From Kribbella steppae (GTDB lineage: Bacteria > Actinomycetota > Actinomycetes > Propionibacteriales > Kribbellaceae): 64,000 bases of DNA. Below are positions 44,037 to 52,470 of this stretch, piece by piece; position 1 is the stretch's first letter; every line of letters starts with the position of its first letter. The stretch is taken from assembly GCF_004342025.1 (NCBI RefSeq), contig NZ_SLWN01000001.1:958788-1022787 (forward strand), in the 5' to 3' direction. Position numbers and translations under genes: made by a program. Below the pieces are notes generated by a model. It was not told the DNA's origin. It did no database searches and was given only the letters and a program-made list of their open reading frames with translations.

Positions 44037-44933
44037 ATGGTGGAGATCGAGTGGAGAGAAGAGGCCGGGCGGCTGCGGGCGTCGGCGGCGAGCGAGGCCG
44101 AGTGGAACGCGACCGTTGCCGCGAGCCTGGTCCGGGACAGCGACAAGGTGGCCGTGGACGTCGGCTGCGGCGGCGGTGGGATGGCGAAGGCGCTGGCCGA
44201 GGCCATGCCGGCCGGTACGACGGTGGTCGCGATCGACGCGGATCCCGACGTACTGGAGCAGGCGCGGGAGCACACGGCCGGTGCCGTTCGGTGTGAGCTG
44301 GCCTCGATGGACGACGGTGCCGAACCGTTGCGCAAGGCAATCGATGCGCCGGCGGACCTGATCTGGGCGTCGGCCTCGGTTCACCACGCGGCGGACCAGC
44401 AGTCGGCCGTCGACGCGCTGGCGTCGCTGCTGGCGCCGGGTGGGCGGCTGGCGCTCGCGGAGGGCGGTCTGCCGACGCGGAGCCTGCCGTGGGACCTGGG
44501 GGTTGGGGAGCCCGGACTGGAGTTGCGGCTCGACCTGGCGCAGGACAGGTGGTTCGCGGCGATGCGAGACTCACTGCCCGGCACGGTGCCGATGCCGTAC
44601 GGCTGGACCGATGCGCTGACCCGCGCCGGGCTCACCGACGTCACCACTCGGAGCATTCTGAGCGAGTCTTCGGCGCCGCTGTCCGCTGAGCAGCGTGACC
44701 GGCTCATCGCTGGATTCCAGCACCGGGTGGATCGGCTGAACCCGGACGCCGTACCGACGCACGGTCATGGGCACGGGCATGGTCACGTTGAGGTCCAGGA
44801 GTGGCTTTCGCGGGAGGATCTGGCGGTGTGGGCCCGGCTGCTGGATCCGGAGAGCGAGCAGTATCTCGGCCGGCGGACCGACCTCGCCGTACTGTCCGTG
44901 CGCAGCATTCACGTCGGCCAGGCACTGCGCTGA
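44037..44933 (+). CDS. SAM-dependent methyltransferase with His-rich insert
   Basis: 298 aa from ATG 44037 (GCGGAG ahead). Class I motif I is VAVDVGCGGGGMAKAL; motif II VVAIDADPDVLEQAR; WASASVHHAADQQSAVDALASLLAPGGRLALAEGG covers the post-I motifs. A stretch HGHGHGHGHVEVQEW (about 242-256) could bind a metal. The substrate is unknown; the C-terminal half resembles small-molecule methyltransferases. It is divergent from the BTAD regulator. Confidence 0.85.
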   Translation: MVEIEWREEAGRLRASAASEAEWNATVAASLVRDSDKVAVDVGCGGGGMAKALAEAMPAGTTVVAIDADPDVLEQAREHTAGAVRCELASMDDGAEPLRKAIDAPADLIWASASVHHAADQQSAVDALASLLAPGGRLALAEGGLPTRSLPWDLGVGEPGLELRLDLAQDRWFAAMRDSLPGTVPMPYGWTDALTRAGLTDVTTRSILSESSAPLSAEQRDRLIAGFQHRVDRLNPDAVPTHGHGHGHGHVEVQEWLSREDLAVWARLLDPESEQYLGRRTDLAVLSVRSIHVGQALR

Positions 44934-45015
44934 GCTGGTGTGGAGGGATACGCCACGCCGGGGCTCAGGGCGGTGGTCGCGACGGTGTCGGCCCGTCACC
45001 GTAAGGTGGGTGCCC

Positions 45016-45663
45016 ATGAACGACCGGCTGGTGTGGATCGACTGCGAGATGACCGGCCTCGATCTGGCGGCGGATGCCCTGATCGAGGTCGCGGTTCTCG
45101 TCACCGATTACGAACTGAACGTGCTCGGTGACGGAATCGACCTGGTGATCGCGCCACCCCCGGCCGCGCTGGAGCAAATGGGCGACTTCGTCCGCGACAT
45201 GCACACCGACTCCGGTCTGCTCGCCGAACTGGCGCACGGGATCCCGCTCGCCGACGCCGAGCAGCAGGTCCTCGACTTCATCTCCGGGTACGTCAAGGAG
45301 CCGCGCAAGGCCGCGCTGGCCGGCAACTCGGTCGGCACCGACCGGACCTTCCTGGTCCGCGACATGCCCCGGGTCGAGGCGCACCTGCACTACCGCAACG
45401 TCGACGTCAGCTCGATCAAGGAACTCGTCCGGCGCTGGTACCCGCGGGTCTACTACGCGACCCCGGCCAAGACCGGCAACCACCGCGCCCTGGCCGACAT
45501 CACCGAGAGCATCTCCGAGCTCAGGTACTACCGCCAGACCGTCTTCGTCCCCCTGCCCGGCCCCGACTCCGACACCGCCCGCGCCGCCGCCAGCCTGGTG
45601 TCCGACACGGGCAACGGGGCAACGGCAGACCCGATTTCTAGTAATCGCCCAACGTCGCTATGA
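45016..45663 (+). CDS. orn: Oligoribonuclease
   Basis: 215 aa, a DEDDh 3'-5' exonuclease that degrades short RNAs, including pGpG, to mononucleotides. The four acidic residues and His are clear: VWIDCEMTGLD (Asp, Glu), GNSVGTDRTFLVRDMP (Asp) and KTGNHRALADI (His, Asp). ATG 45016 follows AAGGTGGG. The last 30 residues form a Ser/Thr/Asn-rich extension beyond the catalytic core. tRNA-His follows 30 nt later. Confidence 0.95.
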   Translation: MNDRLVWIDCEMTGLDLAADALIEVAVLVTDYELNVLGDGIDLVIAPPPAALEQMGDFVRDMHTDSGLLAELAHGIPLADAEQQVLDFISGYVKEPRKAALAGNSVGTDRTFLVRDMPRVEAHLHYRNVDVSSIKELVRRWYPRVYYATPAKTGNHRALADITESISELRYYRQTVFVPLPGPDSDTARAAASLVSDTGNGATADPISSNRPTSL

Positions 45664-45693
45664 TTGCTCAGCCGTCGCAGTCAGACCGGCAAT

Positions 45694-45767
45694 GGTGGGT
45701 GTAGCTCAGCTGGTAGAGCACCTGGTTGTGGTCCAGGTGGTCGCGGGTTCAAGTCCCGTCACTCACC
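45694..45767 (+). tRNA. tRNA-His (GTG)
   Basis: Cloverleaf with acceptor GTGGGTG (45695-45701) pairing CACTCAC (45760-45766). The extra G at 45694 (position -1, specific to tRNA-His) is opposite C45767. Anticodon GTG is at 45728-45730 in a TTGTGGT loop between CCTGG and CCAGG. GGTTCAAGT is the T loop. CCA is not encoded. Confidence 0.96.
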
Positions 45768-45773
45768 CGAAGT

Positions 45774-45819
45774 CGAAGGCGATCTGTGTCCGCGGAAAGC
45801 GCGGAGCGGGTCGCCTTCG
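45774..45819 (+). terminator. Hairpin after tRNA-His
   Basis: CGAAGGCGA (45774-45782) pairs with TCGCCTTCG (45811-45819). An inner TCCGCG/CGCGGA stem extends it, followed by GCATTTG. It suits termination of the tRNA transcript. Confidence 0.65.
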
Positions 45820-45881
45820 GCATTTGTGCGCGGTCGCTTCGCTCCGCGCGAGCGGGGGCTCCGCCACCCGCACCCCCTCAC

Positions 45882-46067
45882 GCCTTCGCTTCGCTCGGCG
45901 GCTGGGGTTGCTCGCCGCTGTCAGATGTGCGCGCCTTCGCTTCGCTCGGCGGCTGGGGTTGCTCGCCCCTGTCGGGTGTGTGCCTTCGCTTCGCTCGGCG
46001 GCTGGGGTTGCTCGCCCCTGTCGGGTGTGTGCCTTCGCTTCGCTCGGCGGCTGGGGTTGCTCGCCGC
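45882..46067 (+). repeat. Tandem repeat, about 49-51 bp unit, nearly four copies
   Basis: Units begin GCCTTCGCTTCGCTCGG at 45882, 45933, 45982 and 46031; the last is truncated after GGTTGCTCGCC. Each continues GGCTGGGGTTGCTCGCC, then a variable CTGTCRGRTGTG spacer. The unit has no dyad spacer structure like CRISPR and codes in all frames without a stop, so it yields spurious ORFs. It occupies the roughly 300-nt gap after tRNA-His. Confidence 0.85.
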
Positions 46068-46079
46068 GGTCCTGGCAGG

Positions 46080-46196
46080 ATGGGGCCGGTGAAGTCTTCT
46101 GGGAGCTTGTGGTTGGGGTACGGCGCTGTGCTCGTCGTCACGTTCGTGGTCGGCTTTCTTGCCTTTGTGGTGTGGGTGTTGTCGAAGGTCTTCTGA
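46080..46196 (+). CDS. Small single-pass membrane protein
   Basis: 38 aa from ATG 46080 (or 35 aa from GTG 46089). After MGPVKSSGSLWLGYG comes one strong membrane helix, AVLVVTFVVGFLAFVVWVLSK, and the protein ends in Phe. It lies between the tandem repeats and the sigma-factor gene. The frame is also open upstream through the repeats, but that part is repeat-coded. The SD (CAGG) is weak, so coding status is likely but not certain. Confidence 0.5.
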   Translation: MGPVKSSGSLWLGYGAVLVVTFVVGFLAFVVWVLSKVF

Positions 46197-46262
46197 GGTG
46201 GGTGTGATCTAGCGGGCCGGTCGATGCGTCTTTCAGGCAGGAGCGTCGATCGAAAGGCTGCG

Positions 46263-46754
46263 ATGAGGGCTACGACGGAGGATTTCGAGGAGTTCGCGCG
46301 GGCGCGGATTCCGCAGTTGTACCGGACCGCCTGGTTACTGACCGGGGATCGGCATCATGCCGAGGATCTGGTGCAGGACACGCTCGCGAACATGCTGAAG
46401 ACCTGGCAGCGGATCGAGAATCCGACGGCCTATGCGCGGGCCGCGTTGGCTCGGACGTTCATTTCTCAGCGCCGGCGGCGGAGTTGGTCGGAGCGGCCGA
46501 CGGCGGAGGTGCCGGAGCGGGCTGAGCGGGCTGGTGACCCTGAGTTGCGGTTGTCGCTGCAGAGTGCTTTGGCGGAGCTGGCGCCGCTGGATCGGGCTGT
46601 GCTGGTGCTGCGGTTCTTCGAAGATCGCAGCGTTGAGCAGGTCGCGCTCGATCTCGGCAAGAACGCCAGCGCGATCACCACCCGGACGTCCCGTGCCCTC
46701 GACCGCCTGCGTGCGGTCCTCGGCGACGGTGCCGCCCAGCTGATCGCCCACTGA
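46263..46754 (+). CDS. ECF RNA polymerase sigma factor (SigE family of actinobacteria)
   Basis: 163 aa. Region 2 is FARARIPQLYRTAWLLTGDRHHAEDLVQDTLANMLKTW with the QDT -10-recognition helix. Region 4 is ALAELAPLDRAVLVLRFFEDRSVEQVALDLGKNASAITTRTSRALDRLR. GAAAGG precedes ATG 46263. It is followed 17 nt later by a membrane protein gene in the position of an anti-sigma factor. It directs RNA polymerase to a small regulon, probably including its own operon. Confidence 0.92.
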   Translation: MRATTEDFEEFARARIPQLYRTAWLLTGDRHHAEDLVQDTLANMLKTWQRIENPTAYARAALARTFISQRRRRSWSERPTAEVPERAERAGDPELRLSLQSALAELAPLDRAVLVLRFFEDRSVEQVALDLGKNASAITTRTSRALDRLRAVLGDGAAQLIAH

Positions 46755-46771
46755 CCTCACCGGGAGAACTC

Positions 46772-47557
46772 ATGAACAACCTGAACGACACCCTGCCCGG
46801 TCTGATGCACCGGGCCACCGAGAACCTCGAGCCGGCCTCCACCGACCTGCTCGAACGCACCGTCCAGCAGGGCCTGCGCCTACGCCGCCGCCGTACGACG
46901 CTCCTCACGGCCACCGGGGCAGGCGCCGTACTGGCAACCGCAGGCCTCGTGGTCGGCACAACCCAGGTGCTCGGGCGCCCGTCCGACGCAGCAGTCGCGG
47001 GTACGACGCCAACACCGTCAGCCAGCCCGCATACGCCCGCTGCGAAGCCGGTGACCTCGAAGGAGACTCTGGCCACGTTGAAGGCGCTCATCCAGGCGCC
47101 GGGCCTCACGCTGTCGAAGCCAGAGACCTGGGGTGACAAGAGCGCGCTCGGAGCGGCGTACGTGGTCGACGACGGCAAGGGAGCATCGCGCGTCGACGTG
47201 TTGCTGACGGGTGGCGGTGAGGAGGACCGCTGTGCTGTCCCGAGTGCCGCGTGCACGACGCTCCCGGACGGCTCGACGCTGTTCAGCTTGGCCGACCAGC
47301 CGGAGTACCCGGGTAACCGCAACAAGGACGGCGTCGTGAGCAACTACGTCGTACGACGCCTGCCCGACGGCCGCATCATCAGCATGACCAGCTACAACGC
47401 CCCAGCCGAGAAGGGCTCACCCCACACCCGCGCCAAGCCGCTCTACTCCGTCGCTCAGCTGTCCGCACTCGTCCAGAGCAAGGCCTGGAAGCTGCCCCCG
47501 AAGAGCGCCGTGGTGAAGCCGTCGAAGGGTGCCACTCCCCCTAGCAAGACCAAGTAG
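46772..47557 (+). CDS. Membrane-anchored protein paired with the ECF sigma factor
   Basis: 261 aa. A cytosolic N-terminus of 40 residues (LMHRATENLEPASTDLLERTVQQGLRLRRRR) precedes one membrane helix (TTLLTATGAGAVLATAGLVVGTT), then a Pro/Thr/Ser-rich linker and an extracytoplasmic domain with two Cys (RCAVPSAACTTLPDG). Placement and layout suggest a regulator of the sigma factor, though no zinc ASD motif (HxxxCxxC) is seen. GGGAG precedes ATG 46772. The extracytoplasmic domain is of unknown fold. Confidence 0.75.
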   Translation: MNNLNDTLPGLMHRATENLEPASTDLLERTVQQGLRLRRRRTTLLTATGAGAVLATAGLVVGTTQVLGRPSDAAVAGTTPTPSASPHTPAAKPVTSKETLATLKALIQAPGLTLSKPETWGDKSALGAAYVVDDGKGASRVDVLLTGGGEEDRCAVPSAACTTLPDGSTLFSLADQPEYPGNRNKDGVVSNYVVRRLPDGRIISMTSYNAPAEKGSPHTRAKPLYSVAQLSALVQSKAWKLPPKSAVVKPSKGATPPSKTK

Positions 47558-47601
47558 GACCAGAGGCCCGGCTGCACACGGCAGCCGAGCCTACTGCGCG
47601 T

Positions 47602-48222
47602 CTAGGCGGGTGGGCGGATGATGCGTTGTTCTATGGCTCGAGCTACGGCGGCGGCTCGGGTGTCTACTTCAAGCTTCGTGTAGATGTGGGAGAGGTGGGA
47701 CTTGATCGTCGCTTCACTGACGAAGAGGCGCTTGGCCAGTTCGCGGTTCGACTGGCCGGTGGCGAGGAGGCCTAGGATCTCGACCTCGCGGTCGGTGAGG
47801 AGTGGGCCGCTGCGCTTGACCAGGCGGGCGGCGACTGCCGGCGCCAGGACCACCTCACCGCGTGCGGTCCCGCGGATGGCGCGGAACAGGTCTTCGGGCG
47901 GCGCATCCTTTAAAAGGTAGCCGGACGCGCCCGCGTCGATCGCACTCAGGATGTCCGCCTCGGTGTCGTACGTCGTGAGCACCAAGACCTGCGGCGCCTC
48001 CGGCAGGGCACGCAGCCGTGCGGTCACCTCAGCTCCACCGGGCCCGCGTCCGAGGTTCAGATCCATCAGTACGACGTCCGGCCGCACAGCCGCGACCAGT
48101 TGCTCGGCACTGTGCGCGTCAGACGCCTCACCGACGACAGTCAGGTCGTCCTGGCCGTCCACGAGTGCACGCATCCCGGCGCGCACCACCGGGTGGTCGT
48201 CGACCAGCGCTACCCGGATCAC
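47602..48222 (-). CDS. LuxR/NarL-family response regulator
   Basis: 206 aa. Receiver domain with D8-D9, phospho-acceptor Asp54 (VVLMDLNLG) and Lys in GYLLKD; HTH LLTDREVEILGLLATGQSNRELAKRLFVSEATIKSHLSHIYTKL. GTG 48222 overlaps the stop of the cognate kinase gene (GTGA), which lies upstream in the same operon. Unlinked to obvious targets; the nearest genes are the sigma-factor pair (convergent) and the beta-propeller gene. Confidence 0.93.
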   Translation of the reverse strand: MIRVALVDDHPVVRAGMRALVDGQDDLTVVGEASDAHSAEQLVAAVRPDVVLMDLNLGRGPGGAEVTARLRALPEAPQVLVLTTYDTEADILSAIDAGASGYLLKDAPPEDLFRAIRGTARGEVVLAPAVAARLVKRSGPLLTDREVEILGLLATGQSNRELAKRLFVSEATIKSHLSHIYTKLEVDTRAAAVARAIEQRIIRPPA

Positions 48223-49430
48223 GACTCCTCCAGCGGTATGGAGGCTGCAAGCGCCGTACCTTCGCCAGGCTCGCTCTCCAGCACCAGCGTGCCGCCAAGC
48301 GCCTGGAGCCGGTCACGGATGCCGGCCAGGCCGCGTCCGCGGTCCGGGTCAGAGCTGCCGGCGCCTAGGCCGCGGCCGTCGTCGCGGACGTCCAGTACGA
48401 CGGCATCCGGCTGGTAGGTCAGTGTGACCACGGCAGTACTGGCGGCAGCGTGTTCAAGCACATTGGCCAGCGCGCCACGCGCAGTACGCAGCAGGGCAGT
48501 CTCTACCTCCGGCCCGAGTGCTAACGGCGTACCGTGCACCTGGACCTGCACGTCGACCCCACTGTGGGCAGCTAGGCGTTCACAGGTCTGCCGCAATGCA
48601 TCGGGCAATGCTGGGCCGCCTGCAGCGAGCTCTGCGGGTGCCAGGTCGCGGACTACCCGCCGTACCTCGTCCAGGCCGTCGCGGGCGGTCGCCGCCGCCT
48701 GGGCCGCGTGCTCGCGGGCAGCAACCGGCCGGTCGTCCCACTCGCGTTCAGCGGCCTGCAACAGCAGATTGATGCTGGACAGGCCCTGAGCGACGCTGTC
48801 GTGGATCTCTCGCGACAGCCGCCCCCGCTCAGCCAGTACGCCGGCCTGGTGCTGTGCATCGGCCAGATCACCCTGTGCCGCGTGCAGGTCGTCCAGCAAC
48901 GCCTGCCGCGCTTGCGCATCCCGCTCCAAGGCTCTGTACGCGCTCACAGCGAGTACAGCGACGCACACCGGACCGAGCACGATCGTCGGGTCCAGCCGGT
49001 CAGTCATCCGGGTCCACACGACCACAGTGGTCACGACCATGCCGGCCACCACCGCACAGGCCGGCCAGAACGGCAGCACCCGCAGCGCCACGAATGACAG
49101 CGGTACGGCGCACCAAGCGAAGGACGGCGCGAGCAGCACCAGCCCGAACCACACCACTACCAGCAGAGCCAGCCACACCCGCGCGGGCAGCACCCGGTAC
49201 GCCGCGTAGATGGCCAGCAGGACCACGGCCCCGGCGAGCACCCACGGCGCCCGGTCCCCGAACCCGTGACCGGACAGGTACCGCACGGCCGACGCCAGCA
49301 CCAGTACGACGAACGCCGTGTGCAGCGCCGTCACCAGACCGTCCGCACGGCCGAGGACCCCGGCCGCCCAGGCCGGTGCCGTCGGGCGCGCCGTGGCCGG
49401 AGCCGTTGGGTGCGAGCGTGAAGTGGTCAT
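48219..49430 (-). CDS. Membrane sensor histidine kinase (NarL/DesK type)
   Basis: 403 aa. About six hydrophobic helices between residues 30 and 160 (TALHTAFVVLVLASAVRYL to IVLGPVCVAVLAVSAYRAL). A coiled coil precedes HisKA_3 RGRLSREIHDSVAQGLSSINLLL with phospho-acceptor His. The HATPase domain has ALANVLEHA (N box, with His to Glu spacing as in the family), DDGRGLGAG and GRGLAGIRDRLQALGG. ATG 49430. No large external sensor domain. It forms an operon with the overlapping response regulator. Confidence 0.92.
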   Translation of the reverse strand: MTTSRSHPTAPATARPTAPAWAAGVLGRADGLVTALHTAFVVLVLASAVRYLSGHGFGDRAPWVLAGAVVLLAIYAAYRVLPARVWLALLVVVWFGLVLLAPSFAWCAVPLSFVALRVLPFWPACAVVAGMVVTTVVVWTRMTDRLDPTIVLGPVCVAVLAVSAYRALERDAQARQALLDDLHAAQGDLADAQHQAGVLAERGRLSREIHDSVAQGLSSINLLLQAAEREWDDRPVAAREHAAQAAATARDGLDEVRRVVRDLAPAELAAGGPALPDALRQTCERLAAHSGVDVQVQVHGTPLALGPEVETALLRTARGALANVLEHAAASTAVVTLTYQPDAVVLDVRDDGRGLGAGSSDPDRGRGLAGIRDRLQALGGTLVLESEPGEGTALAASIPLEES

Positions 49431-49568
49431 GTGGAGCCGATGGTAGGCCCGAACGACTCGCTACCGAATCATCCGTTCGGCTATCCGATCGTCCCCGAAC
49501 GCCCGTCGTACCCGCGCCACATACGGAGCAGGCTGGACAACATCCACTACCTTTGAAGCGAGGTCCTC

Positions 49569-50522
49569 ATGTCCGTCCGCTCCTTGTCCGCGACCCTGGC
49601 GTTGTCCGCCGTACTGCTCGGCGTCGGCGTACCCACGGCGTCCGCCCGGCCGTCCAGCTACGAGCTGCCCGGTGACGCGGGCGGGTCCAAGTTCGAGGGC
49701 ATCGGGTACGACGTACGCACACAGCGCTTCTACGTGTCGGAGACGACCGGTGGCGAGATCCACCGCGCACAGCTCCGCTCCGCGGCCGCGACGGAGTGGT
49801 TGCGCGGTGACGGTACTGACGGCCGCTGGACCGCCCGCGGCGTGACTGTCGACTCGCAGGGCCGGGTGTACGTCGCCGGTGGACCGAACGGCATCGATCA
49901 CCCGGGCGAGCCCGACCTGTGGGTGTACGACCGGTCCGGCCGGCTGCTGGCCGCTCTGCGTACCGGAGTGGCCAACGCGTTCCTCAACGACGTCGTGATC
50001 GGTCCGGACGGAGCGGCGTACTTAACCAACTCGAACGCGCCGCAGGTGTTCCGGGTGACCGAGCGGCACGGCCGCTGGACCGTGCGGACCTGGGTGGACG
50101 CCGCTGCGACGATCCCGACCCAGACCGGGTTCAACCTCGGCGGCATCGTGGTGTCACCAGACCGCCGTGCACTGGTCGTCGCCCAGGGCAACGTCGGCAA
50201 GCTGTGGCGGTTCGACCTGCGGACCGGCAAGGTCTCGGCTGTCGACACAGGCGCGGCGGACCTGGTCAACGCTGACGGCCTGGTGCGGGACGGCAACCAA
50301 CTGTGGGTGGTGCGGAACTTCTCCAGGGTGCTGAGCACGCTGCGACTGTCGTACGACGGACGTACGGGCACTCTGGTCTCGGCGACTCCGACTGACCCGG
50401 CCCGGGTGTTCACTACCGCGAAGCTCGCACAAGGCAGGCTGCTACTCGTCGACAGCAAGTTCGACGAGCAGGTCGCCGTACCGCCGTACGAGGTCGTCGC
50501 GCTGACCCCGCCACGCGGATGA
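49569..50522 (+). CDS. Secreted beta-propeller (SMP-30/NHL-like) protein
   Basis: 317 aa. The signal peptide MSVRSLSATLALSAVLLGVGVPTASA ends in an ASA-type cleavage site. The mature part repeats a blade pattern (GRVYVAGGPNGIDHPGEPDLWVYDRSGRLLAAL, GAAYLTNSNAPQVFRVTERHGRW, NQLWVVRNFSRVLSTLRL), which fits a six-bladed propeller of the gluconolactonase/SMP-30 type. Metal ligands are not clear. ATG 49569 follows AGCGAGG. The next gene, an ankyrin lipoprotein, overlaps by 4 nt, so the two likely act together outside the membrane. Confidence 0.82.
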   Translation: MSVRSLSATLALSAVLLGVGVPTASARPSSYELPGDAGGSKFEGIGYDVRTQRFYVSETTGGEIHRAQLRSAAATEWLRGDGTDGRWTARGVTVDSQGRVYVAGGPNGIDHPGEPDLWVYDRSGRLLAALRTGVANAFLNDVVIGPDGAAYLTNSNAPQVFRVTERHGRWTVRTWVDAAATIPTQTGFNLGGIVVSPDRRALVVAQGNVGKLWRFDLRTGKVSAVDTGAADLVNADGLVRDGNQLWVVRNFSRVLSTLRLSYDGRTGTLVSATPTDPARVFTTAKLAQGRLLLVDSKFDEQVAVPPYEVVALTPPRG

Positions 50523-51703
50523 TGCGGCTGACTGCCCTGGCTGCCGCCATCCTGGTGGCGGCAGCCTGCTCCCCCTCTGTGACCGCACCAGCCCCGACCC
50601 CGAGGACCTCCGCCGTGCAGCAAGCCGACCAGCAGCTGATCGCCGCAGCCTGGAAGAACGACGTACCCACCGCCCGCCGGCTGATCGAGGCAGGCGCTGA
50701 CGTCAACGCGGTGGACGACACCTTGCAGAGCGCCTTCCTGATCGCCGCGAGCGAGGGCTACCTCGACCTGCTCGAGCTGACCCTGCAGAACGGCGCCGAC
50801 GTCCGCAGTCTCGACAGCTACCGCGGTACGGCGCTCATCCGGGCAGCCGAGCGCGGCCACGCCGCAGTGGTCGGCCGACTGCTCCGCGCCGGTGTCACCG
50901 TCGACCACGTCAACCGCCTCGGCTGGACCGCCCTGCACGAAGCAGTCCTCCTCGGCGACGGCAGCCCTCGGTACGTCGACACAGTCCGCCTACTCATCGC
51001 AGCTGGGGCCGACCGCGACCTACCGGCTGAGCGCGACGGCACGACGCCTGTGCAGGCTGCCCGTGGCCAGGTTGCCGCCGTACTCGCGTCCAAGCTGCCA
51101 CCCCGCGACCAGGCTCCTGCAGCTCTGCTCGCGGCAGCCGAAGCCGGCGACGCCAACCGTGTCGCAGCCGCACTGGCGGCCGGCGCTCCACTCGAGTCGC
51201 GCGACGAGCACCGCCGTACCGCACTCCTGCTCGCATCCCTGAACAACCACGTCGACGTGGCCCGCCTCCTGGTCGCACGCGGCGCCGACCCCGACGCCCA
51301 AGACGACCGCCAGGACTCCCCCTGGCTGGTCACCGGCGTCACCGGCAGCGTCGCCATGCTCGAGGCCCTGCTGCCGGCAAACCCCGACCTCAACCTCCGC
51401 AACCGCTTCGGCGGCATCTCCGTCATCCCCGCCAGCGAACGCGGCCACGTCGACTACGTCCGCCGAGTGGTCCAAACGCCCATCAACGTCAACCACGTCA
51501 ACAACCTGGGCTGGACCGCTCTCCTGGAAGCCGTCATCCTCGGCAAGGGCACGGAACCCTGGCAGCAGATCGTCGGCATCCTCCTTGCGGCCGGCGCCAA
51601 CCCGTCCCTCCCCGACAGCGACGGCGTCACTCCGCTACAACACGCCGAGACCCGCGGGTACGACGAGATCGCCGACCTCCTCCGCAACGCGGGCGCCCGC
51701 TAG
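50519..51703 (+). CDS. Ankyrin-repeat lipoprotein with internal duplication
   Basis: 394 aa. The signal MMRLTALAAAILVAAAC ends in a lipobox with Cys17. About nine ankyrin repeats follow in two similar halves (about 37-190 and 200-394). The fourth repeat of half 1 (VNRLGWTALHEAVLLGDGSPRYVDTVRLLIAAGADRD, cited in parts) recurs near the end as NVNHVNNLGWTALLEAVILGKG. Ankyrin solenoids bind proteins; extracytoplasmic lipoprotein versions are less usual. Start ATG overlaps the propeller stop. Its TAG stop at 51701-51703 overlaps the convergent DUF429 stop. Confidence 0.9.
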   Translation: MMRLTALAAAILVAAACSPSVTAPAPTPRTSAVQQADQQLIAAAWKNDVPTARRLIEAGADVNAVDDTLQSAFLIAASEGYLDLLELTLQNGADVRSLDSYRGTALIRAAERGHAAVVGRLLRAGVTVDHVNRLGWTALHEAVLLGDGSPRYVDTVRLLIAAGADRDLPAERDGTTPVQAARGQVAAVLASKLPPRDQAPAALLAAAEAGDANRVAAALAAGAPLESRDEHRRTALLLASLNNHVDVARLLVARGADPDAQDDRQDSPWLVTGVTGSVAMLEALLPANPDLNLRNRFGGISVIPASERGHVDYVRRVVQTPINVNHVNNLGWTALLEAVILGKGTEPWQQIVGILLAAGANPSLPDSDGVTPLQHAETRGYDEIADLLRNAGAR

Positions 51704-52386
51704 GCCCAGATGGCGGCGGGCAGCCCGTCACCGAACACTTCCGGAGGTTCGGGATAGGCGACGGCACGGCCCTCCGCATAACGCCTGGCCGTCCAGGCCG
51801 CCGCAGCCGCGTCGAGCACATCGTCGACTGCCGCGAACTCCCCCGCACGGCCGATGTCGGCGGGCACCTGCATGCCAGCGCTCGCCAGTAGCTGCCGACG
51901 CTCCTCCCCGCCGGCCCAGGTCGACTTCGGATGCGTCAACGGGCGCCCCGCCATCGTCGCGAAGCAGACCTCCGGATGCACCTCGATCACCACACAACCG
52001 GCCGTCGGCGCCCAAGTATCGACTTCCAGAATCTTCCGCGCCAACGCATAAGCCTGCTGGCTGAGCCCCTTCCCGGTCGCCCGCAGATTCAGCGCCGTCG
52101 CCTCAGCATGGGTGGCTGCCAAGAGCGCCTCCCTCACCGGCGTCGAGAACACCGACGACGCCCGTCTCCCCACCAGCCTCCGAGCCAGCACATCAGCCTG
52201 CCGCACGCCCACCAACGGCAGCCCAATAGGAATGTCCACCCCCACCACAGCAAGAGCCCCATCCCGCTCCGCCGCCGCAACCAACTCCCCGATCGACGTC
52301 CCGAAGTACCCCCGCAGGTCGCCGCAGATCCCCACCCACCCCTTCTTACAGGCGTCAACGCCCATCACCCGCCGACTCTCGCTCAT
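51700..52386 (-). CDS. DUF429-family protein (predicted RNase H-like nuclease)
   Basis: 228 aa. VMGVDACKKGWVGICGDL is the N-terminal strand pair with acidic residue of DUF429. AVVGVDIPIGLPLVGVRQADVLARRLVGRRASSVFSTPVREALLA carries the family DIPIGL and VFSTP motifs. IEVHPEVCFATMAGRPLTHPKST follows. The fold is related to RNase H; no activity is established. ATG 52386 is preferred (MSESRRVMGVDA). Divergent from the LplA-like gene by 84 nt. Its stop codon shares CTAG with the ankyrin gene's. Confidence 0.85.
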   Translation of the reverse strand: MSESRRVMGVDACKKGWVGICGDLRGYFGTSIGELVAAAERDGALAVVGVDIPIGLPLVGVRQADVLARRLVGRRASSVFSTPVREALLAATHAEATALNLRATGKGLSQQAYALARKILEVDTWAPTAGCVVIEVHPEVCFATMAGRPLTHPKSTWAGGEERRQLLASAGMQVPADIGRAGEFAAVDDVLDAAAAAWTARRYAEGRAVAYPEPPEVFGDGLPAAIWA

Positions 52387-52470
52387 GTGCAGGCCTGCTC
52401 GCCGATTCCCCACCTCGCCACGGCGATCAGTTTCACACGCGGTCGGTGGAGTGCGTGACACGATGGCGGT

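Noticed and set aside
45882..46067. CRISPR-like array
   Set aside because: Units are 49-51 bp and almost wholly conserved, with no alternating unique spacers and no cas genes. It is a plain tandem repeat.
45692..46207. Long plus-strand ORFs through tRNA-His and the repeats
   Set aside because: They begin inside the tRNA and are open only because the repeat lacks stops. Only the short membrane protein at the end has independent support.
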